Below, one piece after another: positions 17,893-27,141 of a DNA stretch of 64,000 nt. Each line of letters opens with the position of its first letter. Position 1 is the stretch's first letter. The notes beneath the pieces are model-generated. The model had not been told where the DNA came from and searched no databases. It was given only the letters and a program-made list of their open reading frames with translations. The position numbers and the translations under genes are program-made. This DNA is from Casimicrobiaceae bacterium. Lineage in GTDB: Bacteria > Pseudomonadota > Gammaproteobacteria > Burkholderiales > Casimicrobiaceae. The DNA is taken from NCBI GenBank assembly GCA_025056355.1, contig JANWWI010000002.1, positions 1 to 64,000 on the forward strand, read 5' to 3'.

Positions 17893-19410
17893 TCACCGAC
17901 CAAGAAAAAGCCGATAAGCGGGGTTGGCTGTCTCTTCGATCGAGGCGTAGCCCTGCTCAGCAAGGGTCTTGAGGAAGTCGGGCAGGTAGCGTTCCTCACC
18001 CGGGGGGATCTGCAGTCCGACCAAGACGCGCCCGATATCGGAACCGTGGTTGCGATAGTGAAACAGCGAGATATTCCAATCGCTGCGCAACACGGCCAGG
18101 AATCGCGCGAGCGCTCCAGGACGCTCGGGAAAATCGAAGCGAAACACCCGCTCGCCGCGTGCTCCGATGGCATGTCCGCCCACCATGTGCCGGACGTGCA
18201 GTTTCGCGAGCTCGTTATCCGTCAGATCGAGGGCCTTGAGACCGCCGGCACGAAACGCCCGGATGACCTCCTTGACCTCGTGACGTCCACCGACCTCAAT
18301 GCCGACAAAGACGTGCGCATCCCCGGGACCCGCATACCGGTAATTGAACTCGGTGACCGAACGCGGACCGAGTAACTCGCAAAACCGGCGCAAGCTGCCC
18401 GGCCGCTCCGGTAACGTCACCGCAAGCACGGCCTCACGATGTTCACCAACCATCGCGCGTTCGGCAACGAAGCGCAACCGATCGAAGTTCATGTTCGAGC
18501 CGCAGGCAACCGCAACATAGGTCCGATCGAGTGCACGATGGCGCTCGGCGTATTTGGTCAATCCTGCGATCGATACCGCGCCGGCGGGCTCAAGCAACGA
18601 ACGGCAATCGACGTAGACGTCCTTGATCGCAGCACAGATTTCGTCCGTCGAAACGGTGATCATGTCATCGACCACCTCACGACAGATGCGAAAGGTCTCT
18701 TCGCCGACCTGCCTCACGGCAACGCCGTCTGCAAACAATCCGACCGAGTCGAGTCGCACGCGCCTGCCCACCCGCAGCGACTGAATCATGGCCGAGGAAT
18801 CGGCTGGCTGAACCGCGACGATCTTGACCTCAGGCCGTACGGCCTTCACGTAACTGCCGATGCCGGCGATGAGTCCTCCGCCGCCGACCGCGACGAAAAT
18901 CGCATCAAGCGGTCCTTGCCATTGACGCAGGATTTCCATCCCGATCGTGCCTTGCCCCGCAATGACGTCCGGATCGTCGTACGGGTGGATAAAGGTCATG
19001 CCGCGCCGCTTGGCAAGCGCGATCGCGTGTTCGTAGGCCTCGCTGTAAGTTTCGCCATGCAAGAGCACGCGAGCCCCCCACGCGCGGACAGCCTCGATCT
19101 TGATGCGCGGCGTGGTCGAAGGCATAACGATCATAGCCTTGACGCCCAAGCGTTGCGCCGACAGCGCAACCCCTTGCGCATGGTTACCGCTACTGGCCGC
19201 AATGACCCCGCGTTTGAGCTGCGCCTTGGACAAATGCACCATTTTGTTGTAGGCGCCTCGCAGCTTGAAGGAAAAAACCGGCTGCTCATCCTCTCGCTTG
19301 ATAAGCACCGTCGCCCCTGTTCGGGCCGACAACATCGGAGCGCGCGTAAGCGAGGTTTCGATGGCCACGTCATAGACGCGCGCATTCAAAATGCGAGTCA
19401 AATAGTCCAC
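17893..19410 (-). CDS. ilvA: Biosynthetic threonine ammonia-lyase
   Basis: This 505-residue PLP enzyme converts threonine to 2-oxobutyrate and ammonia, the first step of isoleucine synthesis. The catalytic domain has the PLP lysine K49 in SFKLRGAYNK, the ASSGNHAQGVA motif and the VGGGGLIAGIG phosphate-binding loop. Two ACT-like regulatory domains follow, including SVTEFNYRYAGPGDAHVFVGIE and WNISLFHYRNHGSDIGRVLVG, which bind isoleucine and valine in the family. Two ACT-like domains identify the long, allosterically regulated biosynthetic form. It starts with GTG. Confidence 0.96.
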   Translation of the reverse strand: MDYLTRILNARVYDVAIETSLTRAPMLSARTGATVLIKREDEQPVFSFKLRGAYNKMVHLSKAQLKRGVIAASSGNHAQGVALSAQRLGVKAMIVMPSTTPRIKIEAVRAWGARVLLHGETYSEAYEHAIALAKRRGMTFIHPYDDPDVIAGQGTIGMEILRQWQGPLDAIFVAVGGGGLIAGIGSYVKAVRPEVKIVAVQPADSSAMIQSLRVGRRVRLDSVGLFADGVAVRQVGEETFRICREVVDDMITVSTDEICAAIKDVYVDCRSLLEPAGAVSIAGLTKYAERHRALDRTYVAVACGSNMNFDRLRFVAERAMVGEHREAVLAVTLPERPGSLRRFCELLGPRSVTEFNYRYAGPGDAHVFVGIEVGGRHEVKEVIRAFRAGGLKALDLTDNELAKLHVRHMVGGHAIGARGERVFRFDFPERPGALARFLAVLRSDWNISLFHYRNHGSDIGRVLVGLQIPPGEERYLPDFLKTLAEQGYASIEETANPAYRLFLGR

Positions 19411-19508
19411 GAGCGGTTCTCAGCCAGGGTTAGAAGTCTCGGCGAATCGATCGGGTTTCTAATGTAGCCGCGCGCCTACACACGCCGGAGCGTGAAGCGC
19501 GCTGACCT

Positions 19509-20246
19509 CTAGCGCCGCCACAGACTTCCGCTGCGGCTTGTCCGGTCAAGGCCATCCAGATACGCCAAGTGGCGAAGGCGTTGCGCCTCCGAGACGCAGA
19601 TTCGCCGCAACCTCGGGCGCCCCACTCGGCTCGCGGTCGGTGTTTGAGCATCAACCGACGAGCACAGGCACGAGTCGAGGACCATGGGGCTCACTGCCGA
19701 ATCGATGTCGAGCGCGGCTTGGCCCCGGGTCATCGCGAAATAGGCCTCCGCAAGCAACCGCGCGTCGACAAGCGCCCCGTGAAGCACCCGCTGCGCATGG
19801 TTGATGCCCAGCCGCTCGCAGAGTGCATCAAGCGAGTTTCTCTTCCCCGGGAACAGCGAACGGGCGAGCTCTAGGGTATCGATGATCTCCGGGCAGTAGG
19901 CTTGCAATTCCGCAAAGCCTGCAAGGCGCAATTCGGCGTCGAGAAACGCCACATCGAATGCGGCATTGTGAATACAGAGGCGGCTGCCCGCGATGAATTC
20001 GATCAACTCCGGCGCAATTTGACTGAAGGTCGGTTTGTCTTGGAGCGATTCAGCACTGATTCCGTGTACTTCGAGCGCTGCGGCATCGATGTCGCGGCCC
20101 GGATTGAGGTAACGATGGAAGGCCCGTCCCGTCAAGCGTCGTTCGACCGCCTCCACCGCAGCGACTTCGATGAGACGATGGCCTTGCCGCGGATCAAGGC
20201 CGGTTGTCTCGGTATCAAGAAAAATCAAACGCTCACGATCCGCCAT
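19509..20246 (-). CDS. dnaQ: DnaQ-like 3'-5' exonuclease, DNA polymerase III epsilon subunit
   Basis: This 245-residue DEDDh exonuclease carries D11 and E13 in FLDTETTGLD, an aspartate in HNAAFDVAFLDAEL, and the HGALVDARLLAEAY motif with the catalytic histidine and last aspartate. The N-terminal 180 residues match the proofreading epsilon subunit. The C-terminal part, about residues 190-245, is arginine-rich and lacks an obvious clamp-binding motif. The start at 20246 (MADRERLIFLD) lies 14 bases inside the end of the upstream phosphatase gene, suggesting coupled translation. Being the only DnaQ-like gene in view, it may or may not be the main proofreader. Confidence 0.88.
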   Translation of the reverse strand: MADRERLIFLDTETTGLDPRQGHRLIEVAAVEAVERRLTGRAFHRYLNPGRDIDAAALEVHGISAESLQDKPTFSQIAPELIEFIAGSRLCIHNAAFDVAFLDAELRLAGFAELQAYCPEIIDTLELARSLFPGKRNSLDALCERLGINHAQRVLHGALVDARLLAEAYFAMTRGQAALDIDSAVSPMVLDSCLCSSVDAQTPTASRVGRPRLRRICVSEAQRLRHLAYLDGLDRTSRSGSLWRR

Positions 20247-21162
20247 AGCGCTTGAGTGCCTCCTGGATTTCCTGAATCGCTTTCTGGATTTCTTCCTCCG
20301 AGAGCGCGCGCTCGCCCGTCTCAGGATCCAGAAGAGTGATCGTGCGATCCAGTTGTGTCGAAAATTCGCCCAACGCGAGCGTGTCGGTCGTCGTGGTCGT
20401 CTGGGCATCAGACCAGTCATCGGACTCGCCCGCCCAGGCCAACGCGATCACGCTCAGATTGTCACAGTCCTCGACTGACCGGCGCTCTGATTCCGTCAAT
20501 GCCTCCGGAACGACCGTCGCGAGCGGGCCCGCAGTCATGCGTTGCGCAAACTCGTTGTCGGAAAACGCGCTCCAGAGTCCATCGGTACACAGCACGAGCA
20601 CATCTCCGCGCAACAAAGGCACGCGTGGCGAAAAATCGATCGTCGGCTCGATGTCTCCGCCGAGACAACTGAAAACCTTGTGCCGATCAGGATGATTGAC
20701 CGCCTCTTGACTCGAAATCAGATGACTGTCGAGCAAGTATTGCACTTTCGAATGGTCCCGCGTACGCGCCAGGATCCGCCCGTGACGCAGGTGATAGAGG
20801 CGTGCATCGCCCGCATGCGCCCAGTACGCGGCCTCATCCTGGATGACGCACGCCACACAGGTCGTGCGCGGTGTATCCGGCAAGCGAAAACGCTCGGCAT
20901 AGTCGGCCAGCGCAGAATGTGCCGCTAACAGACTGCGCTGCAAAAAAAGCACAGGAGACATCAGAATGGGCTTTGCTTCGCTTTGAAAGCGTTCGATCAG
21001 TAGGCGTACGGTGAGGTGCGCCGCGATCTCGCCACCGACATGCCCCCCCATGCCGTCACAGACGACCATGAGCATGGCATCGCTCGTGTAGACGTAGCCA
21101 ACCCGGTCTTGATTGACTTTGCGCGTGCCGCGCCGCGATTCTTGATAGATCGAAAATTCCAT
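20233..21162 (-). CDS. PP2C-family protein serine/threonine phosphatase
   Basis: This 309-residue metal-dependent phosphatase has the usual motifs in order: KVNQDRVGY (D19), VCDGMGGHVGGE (D36), TDGLWSAFSDNEF and DCDNLSVIALAW. It resembles bacterial Stp1/PppA phosphatases. After residue 250 there is a short non-catalytic tail rich in threonine and glutamate. It lies 40 bases downstream of a Ser/Thr kinase gene, the usual kinase/phosphatase pairing, and presumably reverses that kinase. There are no type VI secretion genes nearby, although many such pairs belong to those clusters. Confidence 0.9.
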   Translation of the reverse strand: MEFSIYQESRRGTRKVNQDRVGYVYTSDAMLMVVCDGMGGHVGGEIAAHLTVRLLIERFQSEAKPILMSPVLFLQRSLLAAHSALADYAERFRLPDTPRTTCVACVIQDEAAYWAHAGDARLYHLRHGRILARTRDHSKVQYLLDSHLISSQEAVNHPDRHKVFSCLGGDIEPTIDFSPRVPLLRGDVLVLCTDGLWSAFSDNEFAQRMTAGPLATVVPEALTESERRSVEDCDNLSVIALAWAGESDDWSDAQTTTTTDTLALGEFSTQLDRTITLLDPETGERALSEEEIQKAIQEIQEALKRYGGS

Positions 21163-21202
21163 GGGCCAACCGCTCGAGGCACGCGCTCAACGATGCCGCG
21201 AC

Positions 21203-22147
21203 TTATCCCCGAACCAGGTCAACCAGCCGTTCACCAAGACGCGACAAGAAGGCCTTTTGAGGCCGCTCAGCCGATTTTTGCAGCATCTTTTGCACCTGCA
21301 ACACCGACTGCGGTCGAGCCATGATGTCGAGTTTGAGGCACTCATCGACAAGCGAAAGCAACTCGGGGGAGTACTTCCCCGCCCAGAGTTTGCTCGCCGG
21401 CACGTAGTGATCCTCGCGCATGCGGCTGTCGGCCGCCTGGGGCGCAAATGCGGCAAAACAGGCAAACAGCGTCGCGCCGACGCCGTACAGATCGGTCCAG
21501 GGCCCTAACTGCTCGGGCTCCGAATCGCGGTACTGTTCCGGGGCCGCGAAGCCGGGCGTGTACATCGGCGCGATCTTGCGGCCCCGGCTAGCGAGCACTT
21601 GACGCGCGGCCCCGAAGTCAAGCAACACCGGCGAACCATCGCTACGAATAAAAACATTTGCCGGTTTGATATCGAGATGCAGCAGACGCCGTGCGTGCAC
21701 CTCGCGCAAACCGTTGAGCAGCTGCGTGAAAACGTGCCGGATCAGACTCTCCGGCAACATGCCCTGGTTACCCTGAATGTACTGCTGCAACGTGCGTCCG
21801 CGCTCATAGCGCATGACCATATAGACAGTCTCGTTCGCGCGAAAGAAGTTCAGCACGCGTACGACATTCGGGTGGTTGATGCTCGCAAGCGCCTTGCCTT
21901 CCTCGAAAAAACACTTCATGCCAAAGCGGAACGAATCGAGGTTCTCGCTTGAGCTAACCTGGACACGCGAGCCCTCGGTGCGAAGGACGAGTCCGCTCGG
22001 CAAATACTCCTTGATGGCGACGAATTGTCCGTTCTCGTCGACCGCCCGATAGACGATCGAGAATCCACCGCGGCTGATCGTACGGTCGATGCGGTAGTTA
22101 TGCAGCTTATAGCCTTGTGGCAGCGCTCGATTCGAGACGGCAGACAT
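21203..22147 (-). CDS. Hanks-type serine/threonine protein kinase
   Basis: This 314-residue protein is almost entirely kinase domain: glycine-rich loop ISRGGFSIVYRA, ATP-anchoring K46 in VAIKEYLP, catalytic loop HLDIKPANVF (with HLD in place of the usual HRD), the DFGAA metal-binding motif, and an activation segment ending TPGFAAPEQY. I see no transmembrane helix or extracellular sensor, so it is probably cytosolic. The ATG at 22147 begins the conserved N-terminus; the frame extends upstream to 22213. It is paired with the PP2C phosphatase gene. Substrates cannot be deduced. Confidence 0.9.
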   Translation of the reverse strand: MSAVSNRALPQGYKLHNYRIDRTISRGGFSIVYRAVDENGQFVAIKEYLPSGLVLRTEGSRVQVSSSENLDSFRFGMKCFFEEGKALASINHPNVVRVLNFFRANETVYMVMRYERGRTLQQYIQGNQGMLPESLIRHVFTQLLNGLREVHARRLLHLDIKPANVFIRSDGSPVLLDFGAARQVLASRGRKIAPMYTPGFAAPEQYRDSEPEQLGPWTDLYGVGATLFACFAAFAPQAADSRMREDHYVPASKLWAGKYSPELLSLVDECLKLDIMARPQSVLQVQKMLQKSAERPQKAFLSRLGERLVDLVRG

Positions 22148-22291
22148 CCGTTTGGCCAGGCAAGAGGCGAGACCCGAACTGCACGCAAGGGGAAAACGGC
22201 GCTCGGTCTGCACTGAGGAATATAGCGGCTCGTCGGACCAGACGTGCGCCAGACCCCCTCAAGCCACACGCGGTCCAACACGCGCTCACCC

Positions 22292-22318
22292 AAAAAGGGA
22301 AGGCCCCCGCCGGGGGCC
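22292..22318 (-). terminator. Rho-independent terminator after dnaK
   Basis: On the minus strand a 7-bp stem (GGCCCCC with GGGGGCC, three-base loop, 22302-22318) is followed by TTCCCTTTTT. It lies 29 bases past the dnaK stop and would separate the chaperone transcript from the kinase/phosphatase genes. The first part of the T tract is interrupted by CCC, so some read-through is possible. Confidence 0.65.
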
Positions 22319-22346
22319 CCACGCACACGAGCGTGCAGCGTTGCGT

Positions 22347-24275
22347 TTAGGCTTTGTCGTCTCGTACTTCTTTGAATTCCGCATCGACGACTTTGGCGTC
22401 GCTGCCCGCTTGTGGCCCCGCGCTCGTGCCTGAACTGCCGGTCGAGGCGTGCGCGCTCGCGTAGAGCTTTTCGCTCAACTTGTGGGCCGCTGAGGCAAGC
22501 GCCTCCGACTTCGCCTCTAGTGCCACCTTTGTGGCCGAGCTGTCCTTGAGCAGCTCGTCGGCTTCCTTGAGCGCCGCTTCGATTTGGTTCTTGTCGGCGG
22601 CGTCGAGCTTCTCGCCATGCTCCTTGAGCGTTCGACGAACACTGTGCACGAGGGCATCGAGATTGTTTCGCGCCTGGACAACTTCGAGACGCGCCTTGTC
22701 GGCAGCCTCGTGCGCTTTGGCGTCGTCGATCATGCGCTGGATCTCTTCCTCGGTGAGACCGCTGTTGGCCTTGATCGTGATTTTGTTTTCCTTACCGGTG
22801 CCTTTATCGCGTGCCGAAACGTGCAAGATGCCGTTCGCGTCGATGTCGAATTGCACCTCGATCTGCGGCACACCACGCGGCGCGGGCGGGATACCCTCGA
22901 GATTGAACTGTCCGAGACTCTTGTTGCCCGCGGCCATCTCACGTTCGCCCTGGAGCACGTGAATGGTCACCGCGGTCTGATTGTCCTCGGCCGTCGAGAA
23001 CACCTGCGACGCCCGGGTCGGAATCGTGGTGTTCTTCTTGATCAGCTTCGTCATCACCCCGCCAAGCGTTTCGATGCCGAGCGACAGCGGCGTCACGTCG
23101 AGCAAGAGCACATCCTTGCGATCCCCGGCAAGCACGGCGCCCTGAATGGCCGCGCCCAACGCGACGGCTTCGTCGGGGTTGACGTCCTTTCGCGGCTCAC
23201 GGCCAAAGAAGTTCTTGACCGCCTCGATCACTTTTGGCATGCGCGTCTGTCCGCCCACGAGAATCACATCGTCGATATCCGTGACAGACAGATTCGCATC
23301 CTTGAGCGCAATCCGGCACGGCTCGATGGTGCGCTCAATCAAATCCTCGACGAGCGACTCAAGTTTGGCGCGCGTGATCTTCATCGCCAGGTGCTTCGGT
23401 CCCGTGGCATCCATGGCGATGTAGGGCTCGTTGATCTCGGTCTGCTGGCTCGACGACAGCTCGATCTTGGCCCGTTCGGCGGCCGCTTTGACGCGTTGCA
23501 ACGCGATCGGATCGCGCGTGAGATCGATGCCGGAGCTCTTTTTGAACTCCTCGCAGATGTAGTCGATCAGGCGCTGGTCGAAGTCTTCGCCGCCCAGGAA
23601 AGTGTCGCCGTTGGTGGCCAGTACCTCAAACTGCTTTTCGCCGTCGACGTCGGCAATTTCGATGATCGAGATGTCGAACGTGCCGCCGCCGAGGTCATAC
23701 ACCGCAATCTTCGCGTCCTTTTTGATCTTGTCGAGTCCGAAGGCCAGGGCTGCGGCCGTGGGCTCATTGATGATGCGCTTGACCTCCAAACCGGCGATCC
23801 GCCCTGCATCCTTAGTAGCCTGACGCTGGCTATCGTTGAAGTACGCGGGCACCGTAATGACCGCCTCGGTCACCTCATGGCCGAGGTAGTCTTCGGCGGT
23901 CTTTTTCATCTTGCGCAGAACCTCAGCCGACACCGCCGGAGGAGCGATTTTCCTGCCCCGGACCTCGACCCAGGCATCGCCGTTGTCGGCGCGCACGATC
24001 TTGTAGGGCATCAGGCCAATGCCTTTTTGCACCTCTTTCTCGTCAAAACGACGACCAATTAGCCGCTTGACGGCGTAGAGCGTGTTTTTCGGATTCGTGA
24101 CCGCTTGGCGCTTGGCGGGCGCGCCAACGAGAATTTCGCCGTCGTCCATGTAGGCAACAATCGACGGTGTCGTGCGCGCGCCTTCGCTGTTTTCGATCAC
24201 CTTGGGCTGACCGCCCTCGACGATCGCCACGCAGCTATTGGTCGTTCCCAGATCGATGCCGATGATCTTTTTCAT
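22347..24275 (-). CDS. dnaK: Chaperone protein DnaK (Hsp70)
   Basis: This 642-residue ATP-dependent chaperone has the nucleotide-binding domain ([55 protein letters not shown]), the interdomain linker region with [17 protein letters not shown], the substrate-binding domain and a helical lid. It ends in a glycine/serine-rich tail and [12 protein letters not shown]. The start at 24275 has an AAGGA-type ribosome-binding site. It follows grpE by 212 bases, with its own heat-shock-like promoter in the gap. dnaJ does not follow; a terminator and a kinase gene do. Confidence 0.98.
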   Translation of the reverse strand: MKKIIGIDLGTTNSCVAIVEGGQPKVIENSEGARTTPSIVAYMDDGEILVGAPAKRQAVTNPKNTLYAVKRLIGRRFDEKEVQKGIGLMPYKIVRADNGDAWVEVRGRKIAPPAVSAEVLRKMKKTAEDYLGHEVTEAVITVPAYFNDSQRQATKDAGRIAGLEVKRIINEPTAAALAFGLDKIKKDAKIAVYDLGGGTFDISIIEIADVDGEKQFEVLATNGDTFLGGEDFDQRLIDYICEEFKKSSGIDLTRDPIALQRVKAAAERAKIELSSSQQTEINEPYIAMDATGPKHLAMKITRAKLESLVEDLIERTIEPCRIALKDANLSVTDIDDVILVGGQTRMPKVIEAVKNFFGREPRKDVNPDEAVALGAAIQGAVLAGDRKDVLLLDVTPLSLGIETLGGVMTKLIKKNTTIPTRASQVFSTAEDNQTAVTIHVLQGEREMAAGNKSLGQFNLEGIPPAPRGVPQIEVQFDIDANGILHVSARDKGTGKENKITIKANSGLTEEEIQRMIDDAKAHEAADKARLEVVQARNNLDALVHSVRRTLKEHGEKLDAADKNQIEAALKEADELLKDSSATKVALEAKSEALASAAHKLSEKLYASAHASTGSSGTSAGPQAGSDAKVVDAEFKEVRDDKA

Positions 24276-24331
24276 AATGCCTATCCTTGTTCCGATATCC
24301 CGGTTTGGCGCCGGCGTTTCCCTGAGTCCCG

Positions 24332-24359
24332 ATGTGGCGACGTTTTGCCCGCCTTCAAG
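24332..24359 (-). promoter_or_regulatory. Candidate sigma-32 heat-shock promoter for dnaK
   Basis: On the minus strand CTTGAA (24359-24354) is separated by 14 bases from CGCCACAT (24339-24332). This is close to the sigma-32 consensus CTTGAA, 13-15 bases, CCCCATNT. It lies about 57 bases upstream of the dnaK start. Sequence resemblance only. Confidence 0.55.
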
Positions 24360-24487
24360 GGTAAGCCAAGCGCTCAGCTGTCAGAGTGCTTGACCCCGCC
24401 TTTCAGAGTCCACGGCCGCTAAGCCTCGGCAGCCGAGGGGCGCTGTGACGGCGCCGAGCGCGCGGCCCGTCGCCGATTCGGCCGGCT

Positions 24488-25147
24488 TCACGGGGCTCCC
24501 GGTCCGGTCGGGCCGGTTGCAGCCTCCGCCGCCGGGCTGTCCGCCGGCGGATTGGAGGCCTTGGCCTTGGCCACCGAGACGAGCGCCGGCCGCAGGCAAC
24601 GCCCCGCGATCAAATACCCCTTCCGAAAGACCTCCACGACTGTACCCGGCGGCGCGTCCGATTCGACGTGGCTCAGCGCCTCATGCAGATTCGGATCGAA
24701 CTTCTCGCCACGCGCGGGTACCTCGACGATTTTGTAGCGTTCGAACGTGGTCACAAGTTGGCGAAGGGTCATCTCCGCGCCGGTCTTGATCTGCTCGATC
24801 GTTCCGAGTCGATCGTCGAGAATCCGCTCAAGCGTGTCTTTGACCGCCAGTAAATCAAAGGCGAAATCGCGCATGGCGTAGTCGCGCGCATTGGCTAGCT
24901 CCTGCGCATGCCGACGCTGCATGTTTTGCTGCTCAGCCAGCGCGCGCAGGAGTTGGTCCTTCAACGAGGCAAGCTCCGCGGTCAGTGCCGCAGAATCTGC
25001 CTCCTGCGTTGACTCGGGCGCCAGCCTCTCAGTCTCCCCATCGGCAGGTTTCTTGATTGGGTCGGCAGGACCGGCGGACAACTCGCCTGATGATTCCTGC
25101 TGCCTGGATCTCTCGTCCGGATGAGTCATGTCAGTTTCGTTCACCAT
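24488..25147 (-). CDS. grpE: Nucleotide exchange factor GrpE
   Basis: This 219-residue co-chaperone speeds ADP release from DnaK. The first 60 residues are polar and variable. A long coiled-coil helix follows ([30 protein letters not shown]), then the beta-domain with [26 protein letters not shown] and [25 protein letters not shown], the family signature. The C-terminal tail is alanine/proline-rich. Start choice: ATG 25147 has GAGG seven bases upstream, but ATG 25129 is also possible. A CTTGAA hexamer at 25192-25187 may be the -35 of a heat-shock promoter, but its -10 match is weak. hrcA is not upstream; rpsP diverges. Confidence 0.96.
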   Translation of the reverse strand: MVNETDMTHPDERSRQQESSGELSAGPADPIKKPADGETERLAPESTQEADSAALTAELASLKDQLLRALAEQQNMQRRHAQELANARDYAMRDFAFDLLAVKDTLERILDDRLGTIEQIKTGAEMTLRQLVTTFERYKIVEVPARGEKFDPNLHEALSHVESDAPPGTVVEVFRKGYLIAGRCLRPALVSVAKAKASNPPADSPAAEAATGPTGPGAP

Positions 25148-25209
25148 GTCAGGACCTCAAGGCTAGGTGGGTTGCAGCGGCTCGAATTCAAGGGCGCCGA
25201 CACCGGGCG

Positions 25210-25238
25210 ACTTTTCTCAAGCCTCATCAAGCTATACT
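25210..25238 (+). promoter_or_regulatory. Candidate sigma-70 promoter for rpsP operon
   Basis: A near-consensus -10 box TATACT lies at 25233-25238, 44 bases upstream of the rpsP start, in the grpE/rpsP divergent gap. The matching -35 region (ACTTTT near 25210-25215) is weak. This is the best promoter candidate for the ribosomal operon. Confidence 0.45.
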
Positions 25239-25281
25239 CGAGAGCTTCACGAGACAAAAGACAATTGTTTGCAAAGCACCC

Positions 25282-25542
25282 ATGGTTGTCGTCCGACTCA
25301 GCCGCGGGGGCGCCAAGGGCGCCCCGTTCTACAACATCGTCGTGGCCGATTCTCGGAACCGTCGGGATGGACGGTTTATCGAACGAATTGGCTTTTACAA
25401 CCCGGTCGCCAAAGAAGGCACCGAAGAGCTTCGGATCGCCCAGGACCGCCTCGAGTACTGGGTAAGCCAGGGCGCTCAGCTTTCGGATACGGTCGCGCGC
25501 TTGGTCAAGCGTGCAAAGGCGAACGGCACGAAGAGCGGGTGA
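25282..25542 (+). CDS. rpsP: 30S ribosomal protein bS16
   Basis: This 86-residue small-subunit protein has the bS16 signature: [41 protein letters not shown], and [18 protein letters not shown]-type C-terminal helices. Length fits the family. It is the first gene of the conserved rpsP-rimM-trmD-rplS operon. The frame is open upstream, but the ATG at 25282 is the standard N-terminus. Confidence 0.97.
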   Translation: MVVVRLSRGGAKGAPFYNIVVADSRNRRDGRFIERIGFYNPVAKEGTEELRIAQDRLEYWVSQGAQLSDTVARLVKRAKANGTKSG

Positions 25543-25673
25543 GCCGCCGCCGCATGAACCATCAATCGCAGCCGCGCTCGGCGGCTGCGCCGTCGCCGCG
25601 TAGGCAACACGCTGCAACCTCCGAGCGCTTCGGCTCGACACAGGGGCCGCGCACCGCTGCCGGAGAAGGCGGG

Positions 25674-26186
25674 ATGTGGACCCCCGCCGAGCCTTCTCCT
25701 CAGGAAAAATTTGTCAAACTGGGTCGACTCGGGCGCCCGCATGGCGTCTCCGGGCTTCTACGCCTCTATCCGTTCTCCGATGGGGAAACGTTGCGTCTGG
25801 CCAAGGAACTGTGGGTCGCCGGGCAACGGCTCGCGGTCGAACACATCCGTGCCGCACACGACTGCTTTCTGATTAAGTTCGGAGGCATCGACTCCCCCGA
25901 GGCAGCACGAGCCCTGACTCATCGGCACGTTGGCGTTCCCCGCGCGGCGCTGCCCCCGCTCAAGCCTGGCGAGTTTTACTGGATCGATCTGATTGGGATG
26001 CGCTGCGTGAGTGCCACGCGCGACTTTGGCCTCGTACACGAGGTCTTCGAAGCCGGTGCACAGCCGATTTTGCGCGTGCGGGCGGATTCGGGAAGCGAAG
26101 AACTGATACCCTTTGTCGACGCCATCATTCTCGAAGTCGATGTGGCAAGGCGCCAGATCCGAGTCGACTGGGCTGGAGTCGACTGA
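25674..26186 (+). CDS. rimM: Ribosome maturation factor RimM
   Basis: This 170-residue protein helps mature the 30S subunit, acting with bS19. The RimM N-terminal beta-barrel has KLGRLGRPHGVSGLLRLYPF and the C-terminal PRC-barrel has GEFYWIDLIGMRCV, then LIPFVDAIILEVDVARRQIRVDW. The ATG at 25674 gives the family length and has GAAGG upstream; an in-frame ATG at 25554 would add 40 low-complexity residues. Its last 47-74 bases overlap the only ATG starts available for trmD. The final codons contain a 15-base tandem duplication. Confidence 0.94.
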   Translation: MWTPAEPSPQEKFVKLGRLGRPHGVSGLLRLYPFSDGETLRLAKELWVAGQRLAVEHIRAAHDCFLIKFGGIDSPEAARALTHRHVGVPRAALPPLKPGEFYWIDLIGMRCVSATRDFGLVHEVFEAGAQPILRVRADSGSEELIPFVDAIILEVDVARRQIRVDWAGVD

Positions 26187-26934
26187 GGTTCCCTCCTACG
26201 CCGTTGTCGCCGTCTACCCCGAAATCGTCGACACGGCGCTAGCGGCCGGTGTGGTTGGACGGGCCCGTTCGAGCAATCGCTGGCGGTTTCAGTCGATCTC
26301 GCTTCGAACCGAGGCGGAGCGCCTCGGCGTGCGTCTCGACACCCGTCCACGCGGCGGAGGGCCCGGAATGCTGCTCAGGCCCGATGTACTCGATGCCGCC
26401 ATCGCTCGTGCAGAGCAGTGGCACGGGCGGCGCGCAAAGCGTGTCGTGTTGAGCGCCGATGGCGCGCCGCTCAAGCAAAAGACGGTCGAAACGCTCTCCC
26501 GCGAGCGAGCGCTCACCATCATCGCCGGTCGCTACGAAGGATTCGACGACCATTGGCTCAGGCATTGCGGCGCGGAACTCGTTTCAATTGGCGACTTCGT
26601 GCTCTCCGGCGGCGAGCTTGCGGCGGCGGTCTTGCTCGACGCGATCGTCCGGATTCTCCCCGGCGTGCTTGGGGATGCGGAATCAGCTGAGCTCGACTCC
26701 TTTTCGACCGGGTTGCTCGACTACCCGAACTTCGCGAGCGAGGGGGCAGAGCAGGCCGCCACAGCCTTGGAGCGGTTCTCTGGCAACCACTCGGCGATCG
26801 CCAGGTGGCGGCGCCTCCAGGCGCTCCTTCGCACGCTCGAGCGCCGACCCGACGTACTTGCGCAAGCCCGCCTGACAGCCGCAGATCGATGCGCCTTACG
26901 CGCTGCACTCGCGCGAGGCTCCGACTCGGTTTAG
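26140..26934 (+). CDS. trmD: tRNA (guanine-37-N1)-methyltransferase
   Basis: This SPOUT-fold enzyme methylates N1 of G37 in tRNAs reading CNN codons, preventing frameshifts. The trefoil-knot S-adenosylmethionine motifs are clear: GRYEGFDD, SIGDFVLSGGELAA and RILPGVLGDAES, followed by the catalytic aspartate in LDSFSTGLLDYP and FSGNHSAIARWRR. The N-terminal part is divergent: DTRPRGGGPGM stands where family members usually have DDRPYGGGPGM. Starts available are ATG 26140 (264 residues) and ATG 26113, both inside rimM. No start codon lies where the family N-terminus normally begins. Confidence 0.93.
   Translation: MWQGARSESTGLESTEVPSYAVVAVYPEIVDTALAAGVVGRARSSNRWRFQSISLRTEAERLGVRLDTRPRGGGPGMLLRPDVLDAAIARAEQWHGRRAKRVVLSADGAPLKQKTVETLSRERALTIIAGRYEGFDDHWLRHCGAELVSIGDFVLSGGELAAAVLLDAIVRILPGVLGDAESAELDSFSTGLLDYPNFASEGAEQAATALERFSGNHSAIARWRRLQALLRTLERRPDVLAQARLTAADRCALRAALARGSDSV
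26161..26190. repeat. 15-bp tandem direct repeat at the rimM/trmD junction
   Basis: GAGTCGACTG occurs at 26161-26170 and again at 26176-26185, a period of 15 bases, so a five-codon duplication lies in both overlapping frames. The rimM stop codon falls within the second copy. It may have lengthened the TrmD N-terminus or displaced its original start. Confidence 0.6.
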
Positions 26935-27141
26935 AATTTAGGCCTTTTCCACGCGCGAATGTGGGATGCAAGCAATCAAGCGCCCCGGCGTGTGGGGCCG
27001 CCGTTTGTCAGCATTCGTCAGCGTTTGCCAGCGACGCCGGCGGGTTGTGTAGCGGTGGCAAAGCGCCTCCGTCCGCAAGTTCCCCCGAGCCGCCACCCAC
27101 CGCTTGCGCCGAAGTCCTCCAAACAGCCTCCAGTCGCAACT

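Noticed and set aside
22584-24062. Long plus-strand reading frame (492 codons) opposite dnaK
   Set aside because: It is the mirror of the dnaK coding frame in high-GC DNA. The protein has no recognisable domain, and dnaK is conserved along the whole length.
25164-25192. Full heat-shock promoter for grpE
   Set aside because: CTTGAA is perfect but the -10 (CCCACCTA) matches poorly, and the predicted transcript would start almost at the first ATG. Kept only as a remark.
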